From NCBI GenBank assembly GCA_038207565.1, contig JBBQZQ010000001.1:186001-250000 (forward strand): 64,000 bases of DNA, in the 5' to 3' direction. Every line of letters starts with the position of its first letter. Positions within the stretch are counted from its first letter, which is position 1. Origin of the DNA: JALZAI01 sp038207565 (GTDB lineage: Bacteria; Actinomycetota; Actinomycetes; Mycobacteriales; Jatrophihabitantaceae). Made by a program: the position numbers and the translations under genes. Of this stretch, positions 52,889-62,209 are shown in pieces. The notes beneath the pieces were generated by a model. The model ran no database searches. It was not told the origin of the DNA and saw only the letters and a list, made by a program, of their open reading frames with translations.

Positions 52889-53953
52889 GTGACCGAGCGC
52901 GAGGATTCGACGCAATCCGCCGCGACCCGCACGGTTCCCCGTCCCGACCCGGACTTCGACGTTCTGGCTGCCCGACGGGTCGCAGCTTCCTTCGGTGGAG
53001 GTGAACCCACCATCGCGGACGTAATCCGGGAATTCGTGCGGCGTTACGGCTGGCGTGCGTACGCACTTCCCGTGTTGGTCGTCGTGACCGTCGTGGCGCT
53101 GGCCACCGCAGGCAGCAAGGGTCCGGCCGCGCGCTCGGGCACCACGCCGGTAGCCGACCAGCGCTCCTCGGCGCAAACCGACCCGCCACCGCCATCCGCG
53201 CCGCCGCCATCCGCGTCGCCGAGCATTCTGCCGACGCCGGAGCAGCCCGGCACCGGCGCGCCGGACAAGGTGCCCGCGCGGGGTGCCCTCCCGGTCGGCC
53301 CGGCCTACACCACCACCGGCACGGGCACGTTCCGCGTCGTGCCGGGCACCAGCAAGGTTGTCGGCAAATCTCTCGACGGGCACGGGGTGTGGCGCTACGA
53401 CGTCGAGATCGAGAACGGCATCACCGGCGTCGACGTCGCCCGGTTCGCCGCGATGGTCCAGACCACTCTGGCGGACCCGCGCAGCTGGTCGGGCCACGGT
53501 GTCGCGCTGCAGCGCGTCGACAGCGGGGCCGTCGATTTTCGGGTCAGTCTCACGTCCGCGATGCTGGTTCGGCAGTACTGCGGCTACGAGGTCAAGGTCG
53601 AGACCTCCTGCTACGCCCGGGCATTCAGCGTCGCGGGGCTCGATGTGAACCGTGTCGTGCTCAACGTCGCGCGGTGGGTCCGCGGCAGCGAGCAGTACCG
53701 CGGCGACCTGCACGCCTACCGGCTGTACATGATCAACCACGAGGACGGTCATGCCATCGGGCACGGGCACGCGCACCAGTGCCTGCCCGGGGGCCTGGCT
53801 CCGGTCATGATGCAGCAGTCCGTCGGCCTGACCTCCGCATCGACCCGCCAGAAGTGTGGCGCCAACCCATGGCCGTACCCGCCGGGGGCGAAGGGTGCAC
53901 CAGGCGCGGAGCAGGTCGATTCCGATGCGAACAGCGAGCTCAACCTCCCCTGA
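52889..53953 (+). CDS. DUF3152 membrane-anchored zincin-like protein
   Basis: 354 residues. The cytoplasmic N-terminus, TM (about 56-76, ALPVLVVVTVVALAT) and Pro/Ser-rich linker lead to an extracytoplasmic DUF3152 domain with the metalloprotease-like motif HEDGH (284-288) and GHGHAH (291-296). Cysteine pairs (RQYCGYE, TSCYA, HQCLPG, QKCGAN) suggest disulfides. The domain is widespread in actinobacteria and its proteolytic activity is predicted, not shown here. GTG 52889 is placed by -10 geometry. Confidence 0.87.
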   Translation: MTEREDSTQSAATRTVPRPDPDFDVLAARRVAASFGGGEPTIADVIREFVRRYGWRAYALPVLVVVTVVALATAGSKGPAARSGTTPVADQRSSAQTDPPPPSAPPPSASPSILPTPEQPGTGAPDKVPARGALPVGPAYTTTGTGTFRVVPGTSKVVGKSLDGHGVWRYDVEIENGITGVDVARFAAMVQTTLADPRSWSGHGVALQRVDSGAVDFRVSLTSAMLVRQYCGYEVKVETSCYARAFSVAGLDVNRVVLNVARWVRGSEQYRGDLHAYRLYMINHEDGHAIGHGHAHQCLPGGLAPVMMQQSVGLTSASTRQKCGANPWPYPPGAKGAPGAEQVDSDANSELNLP

Positions 53954-54086
53954 CGGCCCCGGTTCGGCGGGTTCGATCGTGATTCGAGACACTGGCTCTG
54001 TCGGGGCGTGAACGCGGGAATGAGCGCAACGCCTTGCGCGGTTGTGCCAGTCGAGCCCGAAAGCCTGTGAGAAGAGGTTGTCAATC

Positions 54087-55250
54087 GTGTCGCAGTTCCC
54101 GCCGTTGGTCGAGCCGGCCGAGTCGCTCACCGTGGACGAGGTGCGCCGGTACAGCCGGCACCTGATCATCCCTGAAGTCGCCATGGCCGGTCAGAAGCGG
54201 CTCAAGAACGCGAGGGTTCTCTGCGTCGGTGCGGGCGGGTTGGGTTCGCCGGCGCTGATGTACCTTGCCGCGGCCGGAGTCGGCACACTGGGCATCGTCG
54301 AATTCGACACGGTGGACGAGTCCAATCTGCAGCGCCAAATCATCCACGGTCAGAGCGACATCGGCCGTTCGAAGGCGGAGTCTGCACGCGAGAGCGTCCT
54401 GGAGATAAACCCGCTCGTCACGGTCAATGTGCACGAGACCCGGTTGGACAACGACAACGTCCTCGACATCTTCGCCGGTTACGACCTGATCGTCGACGGC
54501 ACCGACAACTTCGCTACGCGCTACCTCGTCAACGATGCGTGCGTACTGCTCAACAAGCCCTATGTGTGGGGCTCGATCTACCGCTTCGACGGGCAGGTCA
54601 GCGTTTTCTGGAACGAGTACGGACCCAACTACCGCGATCTCTACCCCGACCCGCCGCCGCCGGGAATGGTCCCGTCCTGCGCTGAGGGCGGCGTGCTCGG
54701 AGTGCTGTGCGCGTCGATCGGTTCGGTGATGGTGAACGAAGCGATCAAGCTGATCACCGGCATCGGTGAGCCGCTCGTCGGACGCCTGCTGGTGTTCGAC
54801 GCGCTCGAGATGACGTGGCGCGAGATCAAGGTGCGCAAGGACCCGAACACCGTCGAGATCACCGAGCTCATCGATTACGAGTCGTTCTGCGGGGTCGTGT
54901 CGACCGAGGCGCAGGAGGCGGCGGTCGGCTCGACGATCACGGCGGCAGAGTTGAAGGACCTCATCGACTCCGACAAGCCGATCCATCTGGTGGATGTGCG
55001 CGAGCCCGCCGAGTGGGAGATCGTGCGCATCCCCGGGGCGACGCTGGTACCGAAGGACGAGATCCTGCGCGGTGACGCCTTGGCGAATCTGCCGCAGGAC
55101 AAGCAGATCGTCATGTACTGCAAGACAGGTGTTCGTTCGGCGGAGACCCTTGCGGCCGTCAAATCCGCTGGTTTCCGCGACGCGGTGCACGTGCAGGGCG
55201 GGGTCACGGCGTGGGTCAAGCAGGTCGATCCGAGCCTGCCGTCCTACTGA
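54087..55250 (+). CDS. moeZ: Adenylyltransferase/sulfurtransferase MoeZ (ThiF + rhodanese)
   Basis: 387 residues from GTG 54087 with AGAAGAGG upstream. The ThiF/E1-like domain has the nucleotide loop GAGGLGSP (48-54 and on), LRQRQIIHG-type NLQRQIIHG, and DGTDNFATRYLVND. The C-terminal rhodanese domain has its active Cys345 in YCKTGVRSAE. It adenylates and thiocarboxylates sulfur-carrier proteins (MoaD, ThiS or CysO types) for molybdopterin, cysteine or other sulfur transfer. Same position as mycobacterial moeB1/moeZ. Confidence 0.94.
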   Translation: MSQFPPLVEPAESLTVDEVRRYSRHLIIPEVAMAGQKRLKNARVLCVGAGGLGSPALMYLAAAGVGTLGIVEFDTVDESNLQRQIIHGQSDIGRSKAESARESVLEINPLVTVNVHETRLDNDNVLDIFAGYDLIVDGTDNFATRYLVNDACVLLNKPYVWGSIYRFDGQVSVFWNEYGPNYRDLYPDPPPPGMVPSCAEGGVLGVLCASIGSVMVNEAIKLITGIGEPLVGRLLVFDALEMTWREIKVRKDPNTVEITELIDYESFCGVVSTEAQEAAVGSTITAAELKDLIDSDKPIHLVDVREPAEWEIVRIPGATLVPKDEILRGDALANLPQDKQIVMYCKTGVRSAETLAAVKSAGFRDAVHVQGGVTAWVKQVDPSLPSY

Positions 55251-55254
55251 GTTG

Positions 55255-55587
55255 GTGGCGGAGGAGGGCGGCTTCGCGCAGCGCATCCTGGCGTGCGTGG
55301 ACGCGATTCCGCGCGGGCGCGTGATGACCTACGGTGACGTAGCCGAGTTCGCGGGTACCCGCTCGGCGCGCACGGTCGGTCGCGTGCTCGCACACGACGG
55401 GGGCACGGTCCCGTGGCACCGGGTGCTGCGTTGCGACGGCAGTCTTCCCGACCACCTCTGCACCGAACAGCGGCAACGGCTGCTCAGCGAGGGCGTCCGA
55501 TTCGTCGGGGCTCGCGTCGAGCTCGCCAGCTTCCGCTGGGACGGCCGGCAGGCGATTTCGTCACCCTCGCACACCCTCGCGGACTGA
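55255..55587 (+). CDS. Alkyltransferase-like (ATL) DNA-binding protein
   Basis: 110 residues from GTG 55255 (TTG 55252 also possible), only 4 bp after moeZ. It is the MGMT fold C-terminal domain (IPRGRVMTYGDVAEFAG, then ARTVGRVLAHDGG), but the alkyl-acceptor Cys of PCHR is replaced by Trp: PWHR at 53-56. ATL proteins bind O6-alkylguanine without repairing it and mark it for nucleotide-excision repair. The arginine finger region SARTVGR is kept. Corresponds to Rv3204 in mycobacteria. Confidence 0.9.
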   Translation: MAEEGGFAQRILACVDAIPRGRVMTYGDVAEFAGTRSARTVGRVLAHDGGTVPWHRVLRCDGSLPDHLCTEQRQRLLSEGVRFVGARVELASFRWDGRQAISSPSHTLAD

Positions 55588-55925
55588 CTCCGGTAGGCCG
55601 TGCGGCGCGATGAGGACGAGGCGTGTGCAGTCGTCGGGTCGTCGGGTCGTCGGGTCGGCGGCTTTCCTGGGGCCGGTTTCGGGGGGTCCGTGATCAACCA
55701 CCCGTGAGCATTGCGGGTGGGATGCTGACGGGCTGATGATCACAGCGGGCCGAGGTGGTGCTCGTCGTTGGTGCCCGCATCGGGCTGCTCGCTCATGAAT
55801 GCGTTGGCCATCTGTTGGTGGCAGGTGTCGTGGGGTGTGCGTGTGCGGCGAAGTTACGAGGTGCTGCTGGGTCACCCTCAAGCGCCCCTGCGAAACTGTC
55901 GTCGGGGCATGCTGGGATAGCCGGT
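55588..55925. other. Intergenic region before adnA, no gene seen
   Basis: 338 bp. Contains a short run of GTCGTCGGG-like repeats (about 55633-55660), a 7-bp stem (CCACCCG 55698-55704, CGGGTGG 55714-55720) that might end the moeZ-ATL transcript, and a TGGGAT hexamer 7 nt before ATG 55926. The open frame leading into adnA shows no family similarity here. Confidence 0.6.
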
Positions 55926-58900
55926 ATGACGTCGCCTGCCTACCGGCTCCTCCGGCCGATGCGAGCGCCCGTTCCCGCGCCGCGTCTGGACGCCGCGCAG
56001 CAGCGGGTGGTCGCCCACCCGGGCGGGCCGCTTCTGGTGCTGGCAGGCCCGGGTACGGGCAAGACCACCACGCTGGTCGAAACGGCGGTCGCCCGGGTCG
56101 CGGCGGGCGTGAAGGTCGAGGACATCTTGATGCTCACCTTCAGCCGCCGCGCCGCCGGTGAACTGCGCGACCGGATCACCGCGCGACTCGGCCGTACGGT
56201 GCGCGAGCCGGTGGCGCGCACCTTGCACTCCTACGCGTTCGGGGTCCTGCGAATGGCCAACGTCGCGCAACAGCTCCCCGCCCCCCGGCTGCTGTCCGGT
56301 CCCGAGCAGGACGTCACGATCCGGCAGCTGCTCGCCGATCGCGACCCCGAGCTCTGGCCGGTCGAGCTCCGCCCTGCGCTGCGCACCCGTGCCTTCGCCG
56401 GGGAATTGCGCGACCTGCTGATGCGGGCAGTGGAACGCGGGCTGAACGGTGCGGAGTTGGCCGACTGGGGACGACGCGAGCGTCGGGCGGACTGGATCGC
56501 AGCCGGGGAGTTCCTGACCGAGTACCACCAGGTCTATGCGATGAAAGAGCCCGGGGCCTACGACCCTGCGGAGCTCATCCGCTCCGCGGTGAACGCATTC
56601 GACCAGGATCCCGGGCTGCTCGCCCTGGAGCGCTCTCGTCGGCGGCACCTATTCGTCGACGAGTACCAGGACACCGATCCCGCGCAGGCGCAGTTGCTGG
56701 CGCTGCTCGCCGCGGGCGCCGACGAGCTGATCCTCGTCGGCGACCCCGACCAGTCCATCTACGCCTTCCGCGGCGCCGACGAGTCGGCTGTTCGCGACGT
56801 CGACCTGCGCTTCGGGCGGGGTGCCGAGGTGCCGGTGGTGGCGCTGGAGGTCTCGCGCCGAGCCGGTCCGCGGATGCTCGCCGCGTCCCGGCGGGTGGCG
56901 GCCCGCCTGCCCGGCCGCGCGGATCATCGCCGTCTCGTCTCGGCAGCGGCCGCCCGCGACGATGCAGTGACCGTCGGTCTGTTCCGCGCCGCAAGCGAGG
57001 AGGCAGCCTACGTCGCCGGCGTGCTGCGCCGCGCGCACCTGGACGGGATGCCGTTCTCGCACATGGCTGTCCTGGTCCGTTCCACGGCTGCCGTGCTCGG
57101 CGCACTGCGCCGTGCGCTCATCACGGCGGGCGTCCCGGTGAGCGTGCGGGGTGAGGACCTGCCGCTCGCGGAACAACCTGCTGTCGCGATGTTGCTGGAA
57201 CTGCTCGGCTGCGTGCTCGACCCGGACCGGCTTACCGAGGACCTCGCCGAACGGTTGCTGCTCGGCCCGGTCGGCTCTGGCGACGTCGTCTACCTGAGGC
57301 GGTTGCGGCGTGAGTTGCGCCAGCTCGACCCTCAGGTGCAGGTCGAACTGGCGCCTGTGCTCTGGGACGTCCCCGGCAGCACCGTGCTGCCCGGGCGGTT
57401 GCAGTATCCGGTGACGCGGGTGGCGGCCGTCCTGTCGGCCGGACGCGACGCGCTCGCCGCTGGTGGCGGTCCGGAGGACGTCCTTTGGGCGGTGTGGGAC
57501 GCGACGGGGCTAACCCGCCGATGGCAACGGGCCAGCGTGACTCGGGGCGCGTCCGGGGCGGCCGCCGACCGCGATCTGGACGCCGTCGTCCAACTCTTCG
57601 ATTCGGCGGCGCGGTTCGCCGACCGACTCCCGCGTGCGAGCGTCGCTGCGTTCACCGAACACCTTGCTGCGCAGCAGATTCCCGGCGACTCGATGGCCGG
57701 TGGCACTGACGAACCGGACGCGGTGACGATCCTGACCGCGCACGCCGCGAAAGGGCTGGAATGGGACCTGGTGTGTGTCGCACACGTCCAGGAAGGAAGC
57801 TGGCCGGATCTCCGCCGCCGCGGCTCCCTGCTCGGCTCCGAACGGCTCGTCGACCTCGCAGCCGGGCGGCACCACGCCGGATCGGGCCCGGCCACGCAGC
57901 TCGCGGAGGAACGCCGGCTGTTCTACGTCGCTGCCACCCGGGCGCGGCATCGGCTGGTGGTCACTGCGGTGTCGGGCGATGAGGAGCAACCGTCTCGCTT
58001 CCTGGACGAACTCGATCCGATCGAGGGCGACCGCCCGCTGATGGCACCCCAGCGCGGTACGCATCTGAGCTCCCTCGTCGCCGAGCTGCGGGCGGTGGCC
58101 TGCGACCCGGCACAGCCCCGGCTCGAGCGGCAATCTGCCGCAGGTGAGCTGTCGCGCCTGGCCGAGGCCGGGGTTCGCGGCGCGGACCCCGGCGAGTGGT
58201 GGGGACTGGCGCCACTGTCCGACGACGGCCCCGTTGCCGATCCGTGGCAGCCGGTCCCGGTGAGCCCCTCCCGCATCGATTCGTTCCTCAAGTGCGAGCT
58301 GCGCACGTTGCTGCAAGAGCTCGGCGCCCGCGACGGCGATTCGATCTCGGCCTCGCTCGGCACTCTGGTGCACGAGGTCGCGGCGACGGCTCCGATGGAC
58401 GCCTCCCTTCCAGAACTGCGCGCCCTGCTCGACGAGCAGTGGTCGGGCCTGGACTTCGGCGCGAACTGGTTTGCCGAGAACGAACGCGAGCGGGCCGACC
58501 GCATTCTGGAGGTGCTGCACGCCTGGCTCGTGCGCAGCCGCAGCGACCTCGAACTCGTCGGGATCGAGACGACGTTCAGCGCCCAGGTCGGCGACGCCGT
58601 GCTCACCGGGCGCGTCGACCGGCTCGAACGTGACGGGGACGGCCGGCTGGTCGTCATCGACCTGAAGACCGGCAAGTCGAGGGTGAAGAAGGAGGACTTG
58701 GCGCGCCATCCCCAGCTCGGCGCCTATCAGCTCGCCGTCGAGGCGGGCGCCTTCGGCGCCGGCGAGCAGCCGGGCGGTGCCCGGCTGGTGCAGCTGGCTG
58801 CCGGCAACGCGGATCCGGAGCAGCGGCAGGCACCGTTGCCCGACGACGACGATCCCGGATGGATCGAACAGCAGGTGGCCCACGTCGCGTCCCGCTATCG

Positions 58901-59000
58901 GGGCGCCGAGTTCACTGCGCAGATCAACCCGTCATGCGGCTACTGCGACCTGCAGAAGTGTTGCCCGCTCTTCCCGTCCGGCCGAGGGGTCACCACGTGA
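55926..59000 (+). CDS. adnA: AdnA-like helicase-nuclease subunit
   Basis: 1024 residues. UvrD-type motor: Walker A GPGTGKTT (41-48), LTFSRRAAGEL, Walker B and II LFVDEYQDTDPAQ, VGDPDQSIYAFRGA, and TAHAAKGLEWDLVCV. The C-terminus is a RecB-like nuclease (LGTLVHEVAATA, GRVDRLERDGDG, VIDLKTGKS) with an Fe-S cysteine set: one in FLKCELRTLL and three or four near the end (C1004, C1007, C1012, C1013). It forms with AdnB the actinobacterial end-resection complex used in recombination. ATG 55926 fits the family start. The stop overlaps adnB (GTGA). Confidence 0.93.
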   Translation: MTSPAYRLLRPMRAPVPAPRLDAAQQRVVAHPGGPLLVLAGPGTGKTTTLVETAVARVAAGVKVEDILMLTFSRRAAGELRDRITARLGRTVREPVARTLHSYAFGVLRMANVAQQLPAPRLLSGPEQDVTIRQLLADRDPELWPVELRPALRTRAFAGELRDLLMRAVERGLNGAELADWGRRERRADWIAAGEFLTEYHQVYAMKEPGAYDPAELIRSAVNAFDQDPGLLALERSRRRHLFVDEYQDTDPAQAQLLALLAAGADELILVGDPDQSIYAFRGADESAVRDVDLRFGRGAEVPVVALEVSRRAGPRMLAASRRVAARLPGRADHRRLVSAAAARDDAVTVGLFRAASEEAAYVAGVLRRAHLDGMPFSHMAVLVRSTAAVLGALRRALITAGVPVSVRGEDLPLAEQPAVAMLLELLGCVLDPDRLTEDLAERLLLGPVGSGDVVYLRRLRRELRQLDPQVQVELAPVLWDVPGSTVLPGRLQYPVTRVAAVLSAGRDALAAGGGPEDVLWAVWDATGLTRRWQRASVTRGASGAAADRDLDAVVQLFDSAARFADRLPRASVAAFTEHLAAQQIPGDSMAGGTDEPDAVTILTAHAAKGLEWDLVCVAHVQEGSWPDLRRRGSLLGSERLVDLAAGRHHAGSGPATQLAEERRLFYVAATRARHRLVVTAVSGDEEQPSRFLDELDPIEGDRPLMAPQRGTHLSSLVAELRAVACDPAQPRLERQSAAGELSRLAEAGVRGADPGEWWGLAPLSDDGPVADPWQPVPVSPSRIDSFLKCELRTLLQELGARDGDSISASLGTLVHEVAATAPMDASLPELRALLDEQWSGLDFGANWFAENERERADRILEVLHAWLVRSRSDLELVGIETTFSAQVGDAVLTGRVDRLERDGDGRLVVIDLKTGKSRVKKEDLARHPQLGAYQLAVEAGAFGAGEQPGGARLVQLAAGNADPEQRQAPLPDDDDPGWIEQQVAHVASRYRGAEFTAQINPSCGYCDLQKCCPLFPSGRGVTT

Positions 59001-62000
59001 TCGCGGCGAAGGAGCTCGCCGGGTTGCTCGGCCTGCCCGCCCCGACATCCGAGCAGCTCGAGGTCATCGAGTCGCCGCTCGCGCCGGCGGTGGTCATCGC
59101 CGGAGCCGGCTCGGGCAAGACCGAGACCATGGCCGCACGCGTGGTGTGGCTCGTCGCGAACCGGCTCGTGCGTCCCGACGCCGTCCTCGGCCTGACCTTC
59201 ACCCGCAAGGCGGCGGCCGAGTTGGGTCAGCGCGTCCGCCGGCGCCTGACCCAGTGGCGTCACGTCGTCGAGCGCGACCGACCCGACGAGGTGGACCACC
59301 TCGCCGAGCTGCTGGCCGGCGAGCCCACGGTGCTGACTTATGCCGCTTACGCGGGACGGTTGGTCGGCGAGCACGCCCTGCGGCTCGGCGCCGAGCCCGA
59401 TGCCCGGCTGATCTCGCAGGCCGTCGCCTGGCAGCTCGCCGACGAGGTCTCGCGTCGCCATCCCGACCGCCTACCGCGCGACATCGGTGCGCCGTCCTCG
59501 GTGCCGCGGTACCTGCTGGCGATGAGCGGTCAATTCGCCGATCACCTCATGACGGCGGATCAGGTCGAGCATTTCTGTCGGGCGACCATCGACTGGTTCG
59601 AGGCGCTGCCGCTGGGCAGGAACGTCCGGGCCGACTACACCGGCGACACCAAGTCGTTGCTCACCTCGCTGCGCCACCGCGTCGAGTTGCTGCCCCTCGT
59701 GCGCGCGTTCGCAGCAGCCAAGGCGGCGCTGCCGGCAGTCGATTTCGCTGACCAGATGACGGTGGCGGCCCACCTCGGACAACTGCCCGAGGTGGGCGCG
59801 ATCGAGCGCGAGCGGTACGCGGCCGTACTGCTCGACGAGTATCAGGACACCGGTCACGCGCAGGTCGAGACATTGCGCGGGCTGTTCGCACACGGTCACC
59901 CGGTCACCGCGGTCGGCGACCCGTTCCAGTCCATCTACGGCTGGCGTGGGGCGAGCGCGGGCAACATCGGCAGGTTCGCCCGCACCTTTCTGCAGGCGAG
60001 CGGAGCTGAGGCGACTGTCTTCCCGCTGGCCACGAGCTGGCGCAACGACAAGCTGGTGCTTGTCGGCGCGAACGCCGTGGCGGCGCCGCTGCGGACGGGC
60101 GTCACCACCGTCGAGCTGCGTCCTGCTCCCGCCGCTGGCGACGGCAGTGTCGAACTGGCCCGCACCCGCACGGTGGAGGACGAAGCGCGGTGGGTTGCCG
60201 CACGGATGCGTGCGGCCTGGGACGTGCGGCCACCCGGGCAGCGAACGGCAGCGGTCCTGGTCCGGCGCCGCTCGCAGATACCGTTGCTGTCGGAGGCCTT
60301 GCAGGCCGAGAACCTGCCGGTCGAGGTCGTCGGTCTGGGGGGCCTGCTCACCACACCCGAAGTCGTCGACGTGGTGTCCACGCTTCGTGTCCTGGTGCGC
60401 CACGACGCAGGGACGTCGGTGGCGCGGCTGCTGACCGGCGCGCGCTGGCGGATCGGCGCGCGTGACCTCGCCGCGCTGCAACACCGGTCCCGTCACCTCG
60501 CCCGGCCAGCCGCCCCCGACGGCGGCGGACTGGTCTCGGCCGCAGCCGCCGAGCCGTCCAGCCTGGTCGAGGCGCTCGACGACCTCGGCCCCGCCGACTC
60601 GTACTCGCCTGAGGGTTTTCGGCGCCTGTCGGCGCTGTCCGACGAGCTGAGGCGGCTGCGGCGACGGCTCTCGGCGCCGCTGGCCGAACTGGTTGCCGAC
60701 GTCGAGCGAACGCTGGCGATCGACGTCGAGGTGGCCGCGCGGGCCGACCGTGCGCATGTCGGGCGTGCGCATCTCGACCGTTTACTCGATGTCGCTGCCG
60801 ACTTCGCCGCCGAGGCCGACGAGGCCACTTTGACGGCATTCCTCGCCTACCTCGAAGCGGCCGAGGACGAGGAGAACGGCCTGGACGTCGGCGAGATCGT
60901 CGTCGACGCGGAACGGGTGCAGGTGCTCACCGTCCACGGCGCGAAGGGGCTCGAGTGGGACGTCGTGTCCGTGCCCGGCCTCGTCGACGGCGTGTTCCCG
61001 GCGAAGGCGGTATCGGTGAACTGGGCACGGGCACGCCATGAGCTGCCCGGGCCCCTGCGCGGTGACCGCGACGATCTGCCCACCTTGCGACTGGCCGACG
61101 CGGCCGATCGCAAAGAGGTGCACGAGCGGTTGAGCGCGCACCACGCCGCGCTCACCGATCGGCACCAGCAGGAGGAACGCCGTCTCGCCTACGTCGCGCT
61201 GACCCGCGCACGATCCGCCCTGCTCGTGTCCGGTTACGTATGGGACGGCACCAAGACGCCGCGTGACCCGTCACCGTTCCTGGACGAGCTTCGCGCGTTC
61301 GCCGAAATCGAGGAGTGGGTGGAGCCCGAACCCGGCGAGGCGAACCCGCTGACCGTCGAGGCCCGCACCGGGATGTGGCCGCTGGATCCGCTCGGCCCCT
61401 TCCCGGGCGATCGCGGGCGGGGGTGGCGCGCCGACGTCGAGGCCGGCGCCGCCCTGGTCGCGGCGGCCGCCGAGTCGCTGCCGATGCCGCTCACGGCACA
61501 GGCCGAGCTGTGGCGCCACGACGTCGAGCTGTTGCTCGCCGAACGGACCCGGCTGGCGCAGGGCACGACGATCGACGTCGAGCTGCCGCGCCACCTTTCG
61601 GTGTCCCAACTCGTCGAGCTGGAACGCGATCCCGCCGAACTCGCCCGCCGGATCCGCCGCCCGGTGCCGCGCGCGCCCGCGCCGTTGGCCCGGCGCGGTA
61701 CGGCCTTCCACCTGTGGCTGGAGGAGCGCTGGAACAGCCAGAGCCTGCTCGACCTCGACCAACTTCCGGGCGCCGCGGATGAAGACGCCGACGACAGTGA
61801 TGTGATCGCGCTCAAGGCAGCCTTCGAGCGCAGCGTGTGGGCTAGCCGAACGCCCGCGGAGGTCGAGGTGCCGTTCGAGATGTCGATCGACGAGACCACC
61901 GTCGTGCGCGGACGGATGGACGCCGTGTTCGGCAGTGCGAGCCAGGACTGGTTCGTCGTCGACTGGAAAACGGGCCGGCGACCGAGCGGTGCGCGCGCCG

Positions 62001-62176
62001 ACGCCGCCGCGGTGCAGCTCGCCGCCTACCGGCTTGCCTGGGCGCACCTGTGCGCAATCCCCGACGAACAGCTCCACCGGGTCCGCGCCGCGTTCCACTA
62101 CGTGCGCAGCAACGAGACCGTCGAACCGATCAAGCCGCTGGACGCCGACGGGCTGCGCGATCTCGTCCTCGGCTGA
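58997..62176 (+). CDS. adnB: AdnB-like helicase-nuclease subunit
   Basis: 1059 residues from GTG 58997. UvrD motor: GAGSGKT (36-42), LTFTRKAAAELGQRV, LLDEYQDTGHAQ, VGDPFQSIYGWRGA, and TVHGAKGLEWDVVSV. The C-terminal RecB nuclease domain is GTAFHLWLEERW, VRGRMDAVFG and VVDWKTGRRPSG. No Fe-S cysteines are visible in this subunit. AdnB is the partner of AdnA, acting on double-strand ends as the alternative to RecBCD/AddAB. The order adnA-adnB with a 4-bp overlap is as in mycobacteria. Confidence 0.93.
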   Translation: MIAAKELAGLLGLPAPTSEQLEVIESPLAPAVVIAGAGSGKTETMAARVVWLVANRLVRPDAVLGLTFTRKAAAELGQRVRRRLTQWRHVVERDRPDEVDHLAELLAGEPTVLTYAAYAGRLVGEHALRLGAEPDARLISQAVAWQLADEVSRRHPDRLPRDIGAPSSVPRYLLAMSGQFADHLMTADQVEHFCRATIDWFEALPLGRNVRADYTGDTKSLLTSLRHRVELLPLVRAFAAAKAALPAVDFADQMTVAAHLGQLPEVGAIERERYAAVLLDEYQDTGHAQVETLRGLFAHGHPVTAVGDPFQSIYGWRGASAGNIGRFARTFLQASGAEATVFPLATSWRNDKLVLVGANAVAAPLRTGVTTVELRPAPAAGDGSVELARTRTVEDEARWVAARMRAAWDVRPPGQRTAAVLVRRRSQIPLLSEALQAENLPVEVVGLGGLLTTPEVVDVVSTLRVLVRHDAGTSVARLLTGARWRIGARDLAALQHRSRHLARPAAPDGGGLVSAAAAEPSSLVEALDDLGPADSYSPEGFRRLSALSDELRRLRRRLSAPLAELVADVERTLAIDVEVAARADRAHVGRAHLDRLLDVAADFAAEADEATLTAFLAYLEAAEDEENGLDVGEIVVDAERVQVLTVHGAKGLEWDVVSVPGLVDGVFPAKAVSVNWARARHELPGPLRGDRDDLPTLRLADAADRKEVHERLSAHHAALTDRHQQEERRLAYVALTRARSALLVSGYVWDGTKTPRDPSPFLDELRAFAEIEEWVEPEPGEANPLTVEARTGMWPLDPLGPFPGDRGRGWRADVEAGAALVAAAAESLPMPLTAQAELWRHDVELLLAERTRLAQGTTIDVELPRHLSVSQLVELERDPAELARRIRRPVPRAPAPLARRGTAFHLWLEERWNSQSLLDLDQLPGAADEDADDSDVIALKAAFERSVWASRTPAEVEVPFEMSIDETTVVRGRMDAVFGSASQDWFVVDWKTGRRPSGARADAAAVQLAAYRLAWAHLCAIPDEQLHRVRAAFHYVRSNETVEPIKPLDADGLRDLVLG

Positions 62177-62209
62177 TCGGCGGGTTGCTGAACGACCGGG
62201 CCCGCACCG

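Noticed and set aside
55255..55587. Functional O6-methylguanine methyltransferase
   Set aside because: The acceptor cysteine is Trp (PWHR), so it cannot repair the base directly.
55755..55925. 57-codon N-terminal extension of adnA
   Set aside because: No similarity to the family; ATG 55926 gives the expected start with a box 7 nt upstream.
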